From assembly GCA_002070215.1 (NCBI GenBank), contig MWCV01000028.1:1-32365 (forward strand): 32,365 nt of DNA. The letters run 5' to 3'. Under the pieces are notes generated by a model, which did no database searches, was not told where the DNA came from, and was given only the letters and a program-made list of their open reading frames with translations. Source of the DNA: Chloroflexi bacterium ADurb.Bin180 (GTDB lineage Bacteria; Chloroflexota; Anaerolineae; UBA2200). Each line of letters starts with the position of its first letter. Positions within the stretch are counted from its first letter, which is position 1. The position numbers and the translations under genes were made by a program. This document shows positions 16,316 through 23,235 of the stretch, in pieces.

Positions 16316-16535
16316 GAGAGTGTGGAAAATGTGGGCGACGTGCAACAGCAGACGGGAGATCGCCAAGTACGAACGCGGAGAGGTTCGTAGTACAGGCTTC
16401 AGCCTGTCCGGATCGGGAGCGCTGAAGCGCCTCTTCGCAGTAGCTCAGAGACCTACGGCAACTACGAACCTAATCCCGCTCGAACAGCATGCCCTGACTG
16501 TGTTCGTGCTCCTCAGGCGGTTTTTCCACACTCTC
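16316..16535. repeat. Perfect 14-bp inverted repeat pair enclosing 220 bp
   Basis: GAGAGTGTGGAAAA occurs at 16316-16329 on the plus strand and its exact reverse complement at 16522-16535. The pair encloses the smaller palindromic element at 16382-16470. A 13-of-14 match lies at 32291-32304. No open reading frame between the arms looks like a transposase, so a non-autonomous element such as a MITE is possible. The remaining 16216-16605 intergenic stretch holds only the exporter promoter. Confidence 0.5.
16382..16470. repeat. REPIN-like palindromic element (two inverted hairpins)
   Basis: The 89-bp element is bounded by a perfect 10-bp inverted repeat, GGTTCGTAGT (16382-16391) and ACTACGAACC (16461-16470). 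Inside are two hairpins with related cores in opposite orientation: ACAGGCTTCAGCCTGT (16392-16407), and GCGCTGAAGCGC (16419-16430), whose complement reads GCGCTTCAGCGC. Both share the core CTTCAG. Two inverted REP-like hairpins inside terminal repeats are the layout of a REPIN or BIME. Only one copy lies in this window, so repetition in the genome is inferred. Confidence 0.6.
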
Positions 16536-16605
16536 AACTGGGCCGACAGTGACGTGCCTGGCTGCGGCTGGGGCGGCTGGCACGGGTGCGGTCCGGAAGC
16601 AGCGG

Positions 16606-17358
16606 CTATTCCCAACGAAAGATGCGCGTGGCCACCAGAGTCGCGACGGCGAGAATGGCCACCAGCACCAGGGCCTCTGTGCGGTACTCCGACCAGGTTC
16701 CGCCAAACCATAGCCCGCGCAGGAGCCTGGTCACATAGGTGAGGGGCAGCCAGTCGGCAACGCGCTTCAGCGAGGCGGGGAGCAGCTCGGATGGGTAGGC
16801 AGCGCCAGAGATGAACATCATCGGGTAAAAGAGCACCATGCCCACTACCTGGGCCATACGGGCAGTAGGTGCCAGGCTGGCAATGACATAGCCGAGAGAG
16901 GACATCGAAAGACCGCCCAGGATGACTCCGAGGAGGACAGAGAGGGCGTTGCCCTCAAAGTGAGTGTGGAAAAGGAGCCGCGCGACGATCACCATGCACA
17001 GCATTCCGATCAGGGTCATAAGCTGGTTGGAAAGCACGTCGGCGGTGAGGTAGACCAGAGGCGACAAAGGCGTCGCCCGAAAGCGCCTCAGGATGCCAGC
17101 TTCGCGGTAAGAGCTGGTATTGATGGTGACCGTCAGCAGACCGACGGTGCCGAGGATCAGCGCCGTATAGCCGGGCATAGAGATGTCCATCGAGCCGCGG
17201 CCGCCGAGTAGATGGCTTGGCTGGTTGCCAAAGATCGCGCCAAAGATGAGCACGAGCATGACTGGAAAGCCGATGATGAAAAAAGCAGTGATCGGCTCAC
17301 GCAGGTACAGTATCAAGTTGGTCACGGTGAGTTTCAGCAGGCTTTTCATCTTGGTCAC
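16606..17358 (-). CDS. ABC-2 type transporter permease
   Basis: The 250-residue protein has six hydrophobic segments and the ABC-2 permease layout, with an N-terminal amphipathic stretch, FFIIGFPVMLVLIFG early on, and a late FLPLTYVTRLLRG-like region (seen as DWLPLTYVTRLLRG). It would form the membrane channel of an efflux pump with the ATPase encoded just upstream. Its GTG start (17358) overlaps the ATPase stop by four bases (GTGA), so the two are translationally coupled. The substrate (drug, lipid or polysaccharide) is not evident. Confidence 0.92.
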   Translation of the reverse strand: MTKMKSLLKLTVTNLILYLREPITAFFIIGFPVMLVLIFGAIFGNQPSHLLGGRGSMDISMPGYTALILGTVGLLTVTINTSSYREAGILRRFRATPLSPLVYLTADVLSNQLMTLIGMLCMVIVARLLFHTHFEGNALSVLLGVILGGLSMSSLGYVIASLAPTARMAQVVGMVLFYPMMFISGAAYPSELLPASLKRVADWLPLTYVTRLLRGLWFGGTWSEYRTEALVLVAILAVATLVATRIFRWE

Positions 17359-18269
17359 TCCCGCATCTTGCGGCCGGTGAGGGCCAGGAACACGTCTTCC
17401 AGAGTAGCTTGTTCGATGCGCAGGTCTCCGGTCAGCAGGCCGGCCTGGTCCAGCGCAAAGACGACGTTGTTGATCAGGTGGTCACCCTGGCCGTAGACAA
17501 TCAGTTGATCTCCATTTCTCTCGATGCGGCTCACCTCAGGCAAGTGAGTGAGGGAGGGGGCTGCGGCGGAGACGGGCAAGGCGAAGATGAGGCGCTTTTC
17601 AGCGCTCAGCGACCGGATGAGCGCTGCCGGGCTATCGAGGGCAACAATGCGCCCGTGGTCCACAATGGCCACGCGGTCGCAGAGCCGCTCGGCCTCTTCC
17701 ATAAAGTGCGTGGTGAGCAGCACCGTCTTGCCCTGACGGCGAATGTCCAGCACGAGATCCCACATCGCGCGGCGGGCCTGGGGGTCCAGGCCGGTCGTCA
17801 GCTCGTCGAGAAAGACCACCTCCGGGTCGTTGAGCAGGGCGAGGGCGATGAACAGACGCTGCTTCTGGCCGCCAGAGAGCTGACCAAAGGCAGCGTCGCG
17901 CTTGTCGGCAATGCCGAGCTGCTCGAGCAGGGGCAGGGCAGGCAGCGAGCGCTGGTAGAATGAGGCGAACAGGTCCAGCGTTTCGGCCACCTTGAGGCGC
18001 AGCGGCAGTGCCGACGTCTGAAGCTGCACCCCGATGTGCTGCCTCAGCGCCGGGCCAGCGAGCCAGGGATCCATACCCAGCACCCGCAGGGTACCCGAGT
18101 CGGGCTGGCGCAGCCCCTCGATGCACTCCAGGGTGGTGGTTTTTCCGGCACCATTGGGCCCGACCAGGCCCAAGATCTCACCCTGACTGACTTGAAACTC
18201 AATCCCATCAACGGCCTTGACCGGCCCGTAAGCCTTGTGCAGTTGATGAACAGAGACCACGGTGGACAT
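17355..18269 (-). CDS. ABC transporter ATP-binding protein (DrrA/CcmA-like)
   Basis: The 304-residue protein starts at ATG 18269 after GGAGGG. It carries Walker A (GPNGAGKTT), a Q-loop, the signature LSGGQKQR, Walker B (VVFLDELTTGLD) and a switch His (LLTTHFMEE). An extra C-terminal domain of about 80 residues is typical of DrrA-type ATPases paired with ABC-2 permeases. It energises the permease at 16606-17358. A promoter -10 box lies upstream at 18310-18315. Confidence 0.94.
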   Translation of the reverse strand: MSTVVSVHQLHKAYGPVKAVDGIEFQVSQGEILGLVGPNGAGKTTTLECIEGLRQPDSGTLRVLGMDPWLAGPALRQHIGVQLQTSALPLRLKVAETLDLFASFYQRSLPALPLLEQLGIADKRDAAFGQLSGGQKQRLFIALALLNDPEVVFLDELTTGLDPQARRAMWDLVLDIRRQGKTVLLTTHFMEEAERLCDRVAIVDHGRIVALDSPAALIRSLSAEKRLIFALPVSAAAPSLTHLPEVSRIERNGDQLIVYGQGDHLINNVVFALDQAGLLTGDLRIEQATLEDVFLALTGRKMRE

Positions 18270-18309
18270 CGGCCCTCCTGCTGCGCGAAGTCAGAAGATT
18301 ACTCCGCTT

Positions 18310-18315
18310 ATTATA
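18310..18315 (-). promoter_or_regulatory. Candidate -10 box of the ABC-2 exporter operon
   Basis: A perfect TATAAT reads on the minus strand at 18315-18310, about 41 bases before the ATPase ATG. No good -35 hexamer stands at 16-18 bases. It is divergent from the promoter at 18409-18437. Confidence 0.4.
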
Positions 18316-18408
18316 CGCGCAAATCGCCAGAAGAATTCAGGTCGAGTTCAGCCGCGTGGGCAGTGGCGACGTGGTGCCCACCGGTCGCGCGATGAATCTG
18401 CGGTCGTT

Positions 18409-18437
18409 TTGCTCCAGCGCTGCTTTGTCAGTATAAT
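18409..18437 (+). promoter_or_regulatory. Promoter of the DNA-alkylation-repeat gene
   Basis: TTGCTC (18409-18414), a 17-base spacer and a perfect TATAAT (18432-18437) predict transcription from about 18444. This gives a leader of about 113 bases before the start at 18557. Confidence 0.55.
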
Positions 18438-18447
18438 AGGGCGTTAG

Positions 18448-18467
18448 CTGCGCCCGAGTGGGCGCAG
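18448..18467 (+). promoter_or_regulatory. Perfect hairpin at the 5' end of the leader
   Basis: CTGCGCCC (18448-18455) and GGGCGCAG (18460-18467) form a perfect 8-bp stem with a GAGT tetraloop, about four bases after the predicted transcription start. There is no T-run, so it is not a terminator. A role in mRNA stability or regulation is possible. Confidence 0.5.
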
Positions 18468-18556
18468 TGGACAGGGCGGCCTAGACCCATTCCGTGGCTG
18501 CGTTCGGTTTGAGGCTGCAGCCATGGGGTGCAATACCGAGACGAAGGGGGTACCCT

Positions 18557-19444
18557 GTGGAAACGGCCATGACCAAGTCCGTAGCTTCGATGCTTACCTC
18601 GTACGATTCTGCCGCAGCCCGTGAGACTGCGCAGCGACTGCGTGAGTTGTGGCTCAAGGCGGACAAGGTGGACATGGCCAGCATCCCCCAGGAGCAGCGT
18701 GAGCTGCAGGAGATCGCCGGCATTGGAGTGCCCGCGCTGAAAGAAATCGGCGACGCGGTGGCGAGGGAGGCGGGCAAGCAGGTCGATGAGTACCTGCCTC
18801 TGGCAGGCACGCTGTGGGACGAGTTTGGGCGCGAGGGCAGGGTGGTAGCGGCGATCCTTCTGGGCTCCCTGGCGCTGGCCGAACCGGCCAAGGTACTGCC
18901 TGTTCTGCAGGAGATGGCCGGGACCTGCGTGACCTGGGAGGATGCCGACCGGCTGGCGATGGACGGGGTGGAGCCCGTCGTGCGGCAGAAACCCCAGGCC
19001 TGGCTGGGCACGCTCGAGCCGTGGCTGGTGGATAAGAACAAGTGGGTCAGGCGGGCAGGCATCACGGTTATCGGGCGGTTGCCGATGAAGTATCCCGAGC
19101 TCACTAGGCGGACGCTGGATCTGGCCGAGAGGCTGCTGCGCGATGAGGATCCCGACGTGCGCCGCGCGGTGAGCTTTGCCATTCGTATGTCGGCCAGGGG
19201 CGAGGTTCCAGCGGTGGTCGGTTTTCTGGCAAGGCACGTACCACCGACCGAGCCCTCGGGCAACTGGGTTCTGTGCGATGTGATTTGCAGCATGTCCAAA
19301 CAGTCGCTGCCTTCGTTCGCCGGAATGCTGACGCGCTATGAGCGCTGGGCCAAAGACCCCCAGTTGAGTCCGCAGGACAAGAGTTCGGTGGATAGCGCGG
19401 TGCAGGTATTGCGAGAGGCAGCACGAAAGAGAGGACGGGCGTGA
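18557..19444 (+). CDS. DNA alkylation repeat protein (AlkD-like HEAT protein)
   Basis: The 295-residue helical protein resembles the AlkD family, whose HEAT-like repeats excise alkylated purines from DNA. Family-like patterns include WDEFGREGRVVAAILLG, a Trp-Leu-Val-Asp-Lys-Asn-Lys-Trp-Val-Arg-Arg stretch (WLVDKNKWVRRAGITV) and further repeat helices such as DEDPDVRRAVSFAIR. GTG 18557 was chosen because AAGGGGGT stands just before it; ATG 18569 is the alternative. Catalytic residues cannot be assigned with confidence, and some family members only bind DNA. The following gene overlaps by four bases. Confidence 0.82.
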   Translation: METAMTKSVASMLTSYDSAAARETAQRLRELWLKADKVDMASIPQEQRELQEIAGIGVPALKEIGDAVAREAGKQVDEYLPLAGTLWDEFGREGRVVAAILLGSLALAEPAKVLPVLQEMAGTCVTWEDADRLAMDGVEPVVRQKPQAWLGTLEPWLVDKNKWVRRAGITVIGRLPMKYPELTRRTLDLAERLLRDEDPDVRRAVSFAIRMSARGEVPAVVGFLARHVPPTEPSGNWVLCDVICSMSKQSLPSFAGMLTRYERWAKDPQLSPQDKSSVDSAVQVLREAARKRGRA

Positions 19445-19752
19445 GCAGTGCGGCGGTGCGCCGTGCTGCATCGATTCTGCCAGCCCAGACGGGCGCCAGG
19501 GCATGGCACCGGTCCGCTCGCGCGGTGCCTCCCTCGCTCCTGCCGAACCACGGCCCTCAGGCGGTACGCTGGGTACTGGCTACCGGTGAACAGAAATGGG
19601 ACCTGCAGTTTGAGACGAACGAGGACGTGATGGTGGCCCTGGAGCACGTGCCGCCGGTGCTGGGAGAGCACCTGCAGGTCAACATCGAGTGGAACCCGTC
19701 CCGGGGCAATTTCGTGCGCCGGAGCGGCGCAGCCGTGAGCCCCGGCGGTTGA
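19441..19752 (+). CDS. Small hypothetical protein coupled to the AlkD-like gene
   Basis: A 103-residue frame starts at a GTG overlapping the upstream stop (GTGA). The first 42 residues are basic and low in structure. The rest (VRWVLATGEQKWDLQFETNE, then a helix and a final VNIEW strand) looks like a small alpha/beta domain. No family is recognised. The overlap and the protein-like second half favour a real gene, but the N-terminus may be wrong. Confidence 0.45.
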   Translation: MSSAAVRRAASILPAQTGARAWHRSARAVPPSLLPNHGPQAVRWVLATGEQKWDLQFETNEDVMVALEHVPPVLGEHLQVNIEWNPSRGNFVRRSGAAVSPGG

Positions 19753-19808
19753 GGAACGTAGAGCAAAGGGTCCAGGGTGGACCCATGACTGTGGTGTGGG
19801 CTGGCAGT

Positions 19809-19837
19809 TTGGCAGATGGCCGGTTTTGTGGTATAGT
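19809..19837 (+). promoter_or_regulatory. Promoter of the tRNA-Arg gene
   Basis: TTGGCA (19809-19814), a 17-base spacer and TATAGT (19832-19837) precede the tRNA. Transcription would begin at about 19844, five bases before the mature 5' end. Confidence 0.7.
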
Positions 19838-19848
19838 AGCTGTCCGTT

Positions 19849-19920
19849 GCCCCTGTAGCTCAGTGGATAGAGCGTCGGCCTGCGGAGCCGTGTGCGGGCG
19901 TTCGAGTCGCCCCAGGGGCG
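19849..19920 (+). tRNA. tRNA-Arg, anticodon GCG
   Basis: The cloverleaf folds as a 7-bp acceptor stem (GCCCCTG with CAGGGGC), a D stem GCTC/GAGC, an anticodon stem with loop CTGCGGA (anticodon GCG at 19882-19884), a 4-base variable loop, and T stem GGGCG/CGCCC with loop TTCGAGT. The discriminator is G, and CCA is not encoded. The outermost anticodon-stem pair is a T-T mismatch (19875, 19891) and the D loop is one base short. GCG reads the CGC arginine codon; most bacteria use an ACG anticodon edited to inosine instead. A strong promoter and terminator flank the gene, so it is probably functional. Confidence 0.88.
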
Positions 19921-19951
19921 TGTGACCGCAACCTGCACGTGTCAATGCCAG

Positions 19952-19992
19952 ACCCCCTGCTGCCTTGGATGGCGGCCAGGGGGTTTTGTGTT
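19952..19992 (+). terminator. Rho-independent terminator of the tRNA gene
   Basis: A stem of 13 pairs with one bulge (19952-19964 with 19971-19984) closes a 6-base loop TTGGAT and runs into TTTTGTGTT. It lies 31 bases after the tRNA. Confidence 0.85.
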
Positions 19993-20036
19993 CACAGCAG
20001 GCCCAGGGAAAGCAGCACCCCACGCGGGGCCGCAGT

Positions 20037-20065
20037 TTGTGACCGCGGACCAGTAGGGCTAGAAT
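20037..20065 (+). promoter_or_regulatory. Promoter of the DUF488 gene
   Basis: TTGTGA (20037-20042) and TAGAAT (20060-20065) are 17 bases apart. Transcription from about 20072 would give a leader of about 69 bases. Confidence 0.5.
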
Positions 20066-20140
20066 GGATCGCGAATCCGGATGACGCCCGGGCCAGCAGC
20101 TATGGCGTACGGTGCATTCTGGAGAAAGGAGCAGGGGCAG

Positions 20141-20506
20141 ATGATCGCCGTGAAACGCGCTTACGCTCCTCCGGCGGCGGAGGACGGCACTCGCTTCCTG
20201 GTAGACGGTCTGTGGCCCAGAGGGGTCAAGAAAGAGACGCTGCGGATCGAGGCCTGGCTCAAGGAGGTTGCGCCGAGTGCTGCACTGCGCAACTGGTTCG
20301 GCCACGACCCGGCTCGCTGGGACGTCTTTTTGACCCGCTACTTTGCCGAGTTGAAGGACAAGGAGCAGGCGCTGGAGCCCATCCGGGCCGCGGCGCGAAA
20401 GGGCCGCGTGACGCTGGTCTATGGCGCGCGCGACGAGGAGCACAACAACGCCGTGGCCCTCAAGGCCTACCTGGACAAGTCCAGGTCCGGCGCCCGCGGC
20501 AGTTAG
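20141..20506 (+). CDS. DUF488 family protein
   Basis: The 121-residue protein starts at ATG 20141, downstream of AAAGGAGCAGGGGC; an upstream in-frame ATG at 20081 adds an unlikely tail. It has the DUF488 hallmarks: FLVDGLWPRGVKKE, a WFGHDPARWDVF motif and VTLVYGARDEEHNNAV. The length is normal for the family. Function is not established for most members, and the protein is probably a cytoplasmic enzyme. It stands 176 bases before the SIS gene; that gap holds no clear feature. Confidence 0.9.
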   Translation: MIAVKRAYAPPAAEDGTRFLVDGLWPRGVKKETLRIEAWLKEVAPSAALRNWFGHDPARWDVFLTRYFAELKDKEQALEPIRAAARKGRVTLVYGARDEEHNNAVALKAYLDKSRSGARGS

Positions 20507-20682
20507 GAACAGACACGCCAGCAGAGCCTGTATTGATCCCTCGCGGGAGGAGCAGCAGGCCACCTGCCCAAGGAGTTGGGCAAGCGCGGCCGCACATACG
20601 ATGAACTGCCTGCTTTCTTGATCGAATGGCCCGGCCGTCTCTTTCGCCCTAGTCAAGAGAACGTGGGAGGTACAACAAACCG

Positions 20683-21717
20683 ATGGCAATTTACGCAGAG
20701 ATTCTCGAGCAGCCTCACAGGTTGGAGCGGCTGCTTCAAGACCAGAGAGCGACCGTCGAACGTATCGCGGCTGAGATCCGTGATCGCGGCATCGAGCTGG
20801 CCTTTCTGGCCGCCCGCGGTGCATCGAACAATGCGGCACGCTACGCCAATTACCTGTTCGGTGCCAGGAATAGGCTGACCGTAGCTCTAGCCACACCCTC
20901 GCTCTTTACCTGCTACAAGAGCCCGCCACGCATCAAGAACGCGCTGGTGATCGGCCTGTCTCAGTCGGGGCGGTCACCCGACGTAGTGAGCGTGCTGGCC
21001 GAAGGGAGAAAGCAGGGCAATCCCACTCTCGCCATTACCAACGAGCCATCATCGCCGCTGGGCCAGGCTGCGGAATATGTACTGAATATCCAGGCCGGCG
21101 CTGAGAAGGCAGTTGCTGCGACCAAGACCTACACCGCAGAGCTGATGGCTGTGGCCATGTTGTCGGCCGGCCTGGGCTCAAAGCGCGAGATGTGGGATGA
21201 GCTGGCCAGGGTGCCTGAGTGGCAGCGTCAGGCGCTGGCCCTGGATGAGGCGATCGCCAAGGCGGTGCAGCGCTATCGCTACATGAGACAGGCTGTGGTG
21301 ATCGGCCGGGGCTACAGCTATGCTACAGTCTCCGAGTGGGCGCTCAAACTCAAGGAACTGACCTATGTGCTGGCTGAGCCTTACTCGTCAGCCAGCTTCA
21401 TGCATGGGCCGATCGCTCTCGTGGACGAAGGTTTTCCGGTGCTGGCGGTTGCGCCGAGAGGTAAGGTGCTGGGGCCGGTGCTGGAAACGCTAAAGCTGGT
21501 GAGGGCGCAGCGAGGTGAGCTGGTGGTGATCTCGAATGACCGGCGTGCCCTGGCTCTCGCGCAGACCCCTCTACCCATCGCCAGCGAGGTGCCGGAGTGG
21601 CTTTCGCCGCTGGTAGCGGTTGTGTTGGGTCAGCTCTTTGCCTATCACCTCACCCTGGCCAAGGGCTACGATGTGGAGCAACCACGCGCGACTCACAAGG
21701 TCACCGAGACACGGTAG
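20683..21717 (+). CDS. SIS-domain sugar isomerase/deaminase, GlmS-isomerase-like without glutaminase domain
   Basis: The 344-residue protein has two SIS domains resembling the isomerase half of glucosamine-6-phosphate synthase. Phosphosugar-binding patterns are visible: FLAARGASNNAA, GLSQSGRSPDVVSV and AVAATKTYTAELMAVA, with FMHGPIALVDEG in the second SIS domain. The N-terminal glutaminase domain of GlmS is absent, as in NagB-II/AgaS-like amino-sugar deaminases. It may deaminate or isomerise an amino-sugar phosphate. GGGAGG lies about 12 bases before the ATG. The next gene follows after 10 bases. Confidence 0.9.
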   Translation: MAIYAEILEQPHRLERLLQDQRATVERIAAEIRDRGIELAFLAARGASNNAARYANYLFGARNRLTVALATPSLFTCYKSPPRIKNALVIGLSQSGRSPDVVSVLAEGRKQGNPTLAITNEPSSPLGQAAEYVLNIQAGAEKAVAATKTYTAELMAVAMLSAGLGSKREMWDELARVPEWQRQALALDEAIAKAVQRYRYMRQAVVIGRGYSYATVSEWALKLKELTYVLAEPYSSASFMHGPIALVDEGFPVLAVAPRGKVLGPVLETLKLVRAQRGELVVISNDRRALALAQTPLPIASEVPEWLSPLVAVVLGQLFAYHLTLAKGYDVEQPRATHKVTETR

Positions 21718-21727
21718 GAAGGCGGAT

Positions 21728-22297
21728 ATGCATCGTCGACACTTCGCTCCACTCTTGCTGTGCGTTTTTCTCTCTGGTTGCGCTCCAGGGGCAATGCCCG
21801 CCACAACAGCGCCGCCCCCGCCAGTGGCTATGGAACCTACTGCTGCGCCGCAGCCCACTCTGCCTGCCGCAGCCACCGCCACGCGCCCCGCGTTTGTGGT
21901 GACAGGCAATCTTTCTGTACCCCTTCCCGAGTCGACTCCGCCAGCACCGATTACCGGTGCCAAGTTCTACGGTTACCATGTGACTCCTCTGGGATTCATC
22001 GAGTACTACCATATGGATGCCTGGTGGGTGCCCACAGACAAACCACCCGCCGGCAGCAAGACCACGCTCAATGTGAGCCTGATCAAGAACGGCGAGTTGT
22101 GGCTCGGCGGAGACATCCACGCCGAGTGGTGGAAAGGCGACGAGCTGCAGACAGCGGACATGATCGTGATCTACCAGCGGGGCATCATCGACATCTACGC
22201 GGACGGCTACCAGCCGGGGGTGTTTGTGCCGGTCACGGCGACGATCGAATACCTCAACCGCGACTATACCGTTCACACTGGCTTTACGCCGCAGTGA
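21728..22297 (+). CDS. Predicted lipoprotein
   Basis: The 189-residue protein starts at ATG 21728, after GGAAGGCGG; the frame stays open upstream but overlaps the SIS gene. A signal peptide ends in a lipobox (FLSGC, Cys near residue 18), followed by a Pro/Ala/Thr-rich spacer (about 19-68). The C-terminal domain of about 120 residues has repeated aromatic strands (FYGYHVTPLGFIEYYHMDAW, then WWKGDELQTADM). No family is recognised, although the shape suggests a beta-rich surface domain. It sits in the SIS-NUDIX operon. Confidence 0.82.
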   Translation: MHRRHFAPLLLCVFLSGCAPGAMPATTAPPPPVAMEPTAAPQPTLPAAATATRPAFVVTGNLSVPLPESTPPAPITGAKFYGYHVTPLGFIEYYHMDAWWVPTDKPPAGSKTTLNVSLIKNGELWLGGDIHAEWWKGDELQTADMIVIYQRGIIDIYADGYQPGVFVPVTATIEYLNRDYTVHTGFTPQ

Positions 22298-22307
22298 GGC
22301 TGAAGAG

Positions 22308-22742
22308 ATGACGAACGCTGAGCAGAACGGGCGCCCGCGCGTCGGCGTGGCCATTCTCATCTGGCGAGAGGGCAGACTGCTGCTCATCTGTCGGCGGGGG
22401 GCGCACGGTGCAGGGACCTGGGCCCCGCCCGGCGGGCATCTGGAATACGGCGAGGATCCGGTCGAGTGCGCACGCCGCGAGACCAGGGAAGAAGTGGGAC
22501 TAGAGGTTGGTGAGGTGACCTTTCGCGCAGTGACGAACGACTTGTTCGAGGCAGAAGGCAGGCACTATATCACCCTGTGGATGACGGCGCGGACTGGCGC
22601 GGGCGAGCCAATGATAGCGGCTGAGGACGAGGTGGGTGAGTGGGGCTGGTTCGACCTCGAGCATCTGCCGCAGCCGCTGTTCCTGCCCTTGCACAATCTG
22701 CTGAGCGGAAACACCCTCAGCGGCGAAGGCGGTCTGCCGTGA
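22308..22742 (+). CDS. NUDIX hydrolase
   Basis: The 144-residue protein starts at ATG 22308, ten bases after the lipoprotein stop. It carries a complete NUDIX box (GX5EX7REUXEEXGU) from GHLEYGE to REEVGLE, preceded by TWAPPGGH. The family hydrolyses nucleoside diphosphates linked to other groups, needing magnesium. The APPGGHLEYGE pattern resembles NUDT15/MutT-type sanitising enzymes, but the substrate is not settled. It is cytoplasmic and overlaps the next gene by four bases. Confidence 0.93.
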   Translation: MTNAEQNGRPRVGVAILIWREGRLLLICRRGAHGAGTWAPPGGHLEYGEDPVECARRETREEVGLEVGEVTFRAVTNDLFEAEGRHYITLWMTARTGAGEPMIAAEDEVGEWGWFDLEHLPQPLFLPLHNLLSGNTLSGEGGLP

Positions 22743-23008
22743 GGTGCCGGGTCGGCTGCGGGGCCTGCTGTATTGCCCTGTCCATCTCGTCGCCCATCCC
22801 GGGCATGCCCGACGGCAAGCCGGCAGGGGTGCGCTGCGTTCAGCTCAGCCAGGACAACCGCTGCCTGATCCACGGTCGGCCGGAGCGCCCCGAGGTGTGC
22901 ACTCGCCTGACGCCCAACCCCGAGATGTGCGGCGATTCGATGGAGCACGCCCTGGCTTACCTGAGCAGGCTGGAAGAGCAGACCAGGCCGCGGCAGGCTT
23001 CTGCATAA
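22739..23008 (+). CDS. YkgJ-family cysteine cluster protein
   Basis: The 89-residue protein starts at a GTG that overlaps the NUDIX stop (GTGA). Cysteines are arranged as CRVGCGACC near the N-terminus, with later RCVQL, NRCLIHG and PEVCTR. SSPIPGMPDGKPAG is characteristic of this family. The cysteines probably bind iron-sulphur or zinc. The function of this type is unknown. The gene ends the SIS-NUDIX operon. Confidence 0.88.
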   Translation: MRCRVGCGACCIALSISSPIPGMPDGKPAGVRCVQLSQDNRCLIHGRPERPEVCTRLTPNPEMCGDSMEHALAYLSRLEEQTRPRQASA

Positions 23009-23075
23009 AGGGCCGCTGGCCGCGGCGAACAGGGCGCCCCCGTTTTCGGCGCTATACAGAATAGTGGGACGCACA

Positions 23076-23087
23076 GGGTTGCAACCC
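23076..23087. other. 12-bp perfect palindrome in the intergenic region
   Basis: GGGTTGCAACCC is a perfect palindrome between the YkgJ-family gene and the FxLYD gene, about 110 bases before the promoter-like box at 23175. It could be a regulator binding site. Nothing else is seen in the 227-base gap. Confidence 0.3.
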
Positions 23088-23174
23088 ATAGCCTCGTGAC
23101 ATAACCGCGTTGGCGAGACAGCGGTGCCTTTCTGGCCCGGGTCGCCTCCGACGTCGTGCTCGGCAAGTCCCCCG

Positions 23175-23204
23175 TTAGCTCCCGGCGCCTGGCGAGTCTA
23201 TAAT
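23175..23204 (+). promoter_or_regulatory. Candidate promoter of the first FxLYD gene
   Basis: A perfect TATAAT (23199-23204) has TTAGCT (23175-23180) 18 bases upstream. Transcription from about 23211 would leave a 25-base leader containing GGAGG. Confidence 0.45.
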
Positions 23205-23235
23205 GGCAGAGGCGTCGAACAATGGAGGCAGAGGT

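Noticed and set aside
19679-20896. 405-codon minus-strand frame across the tRNA and the DUF488 gene
   Set aside because: It reads through a functional tRNA with its own promoter and terminator and through a recognised gene.
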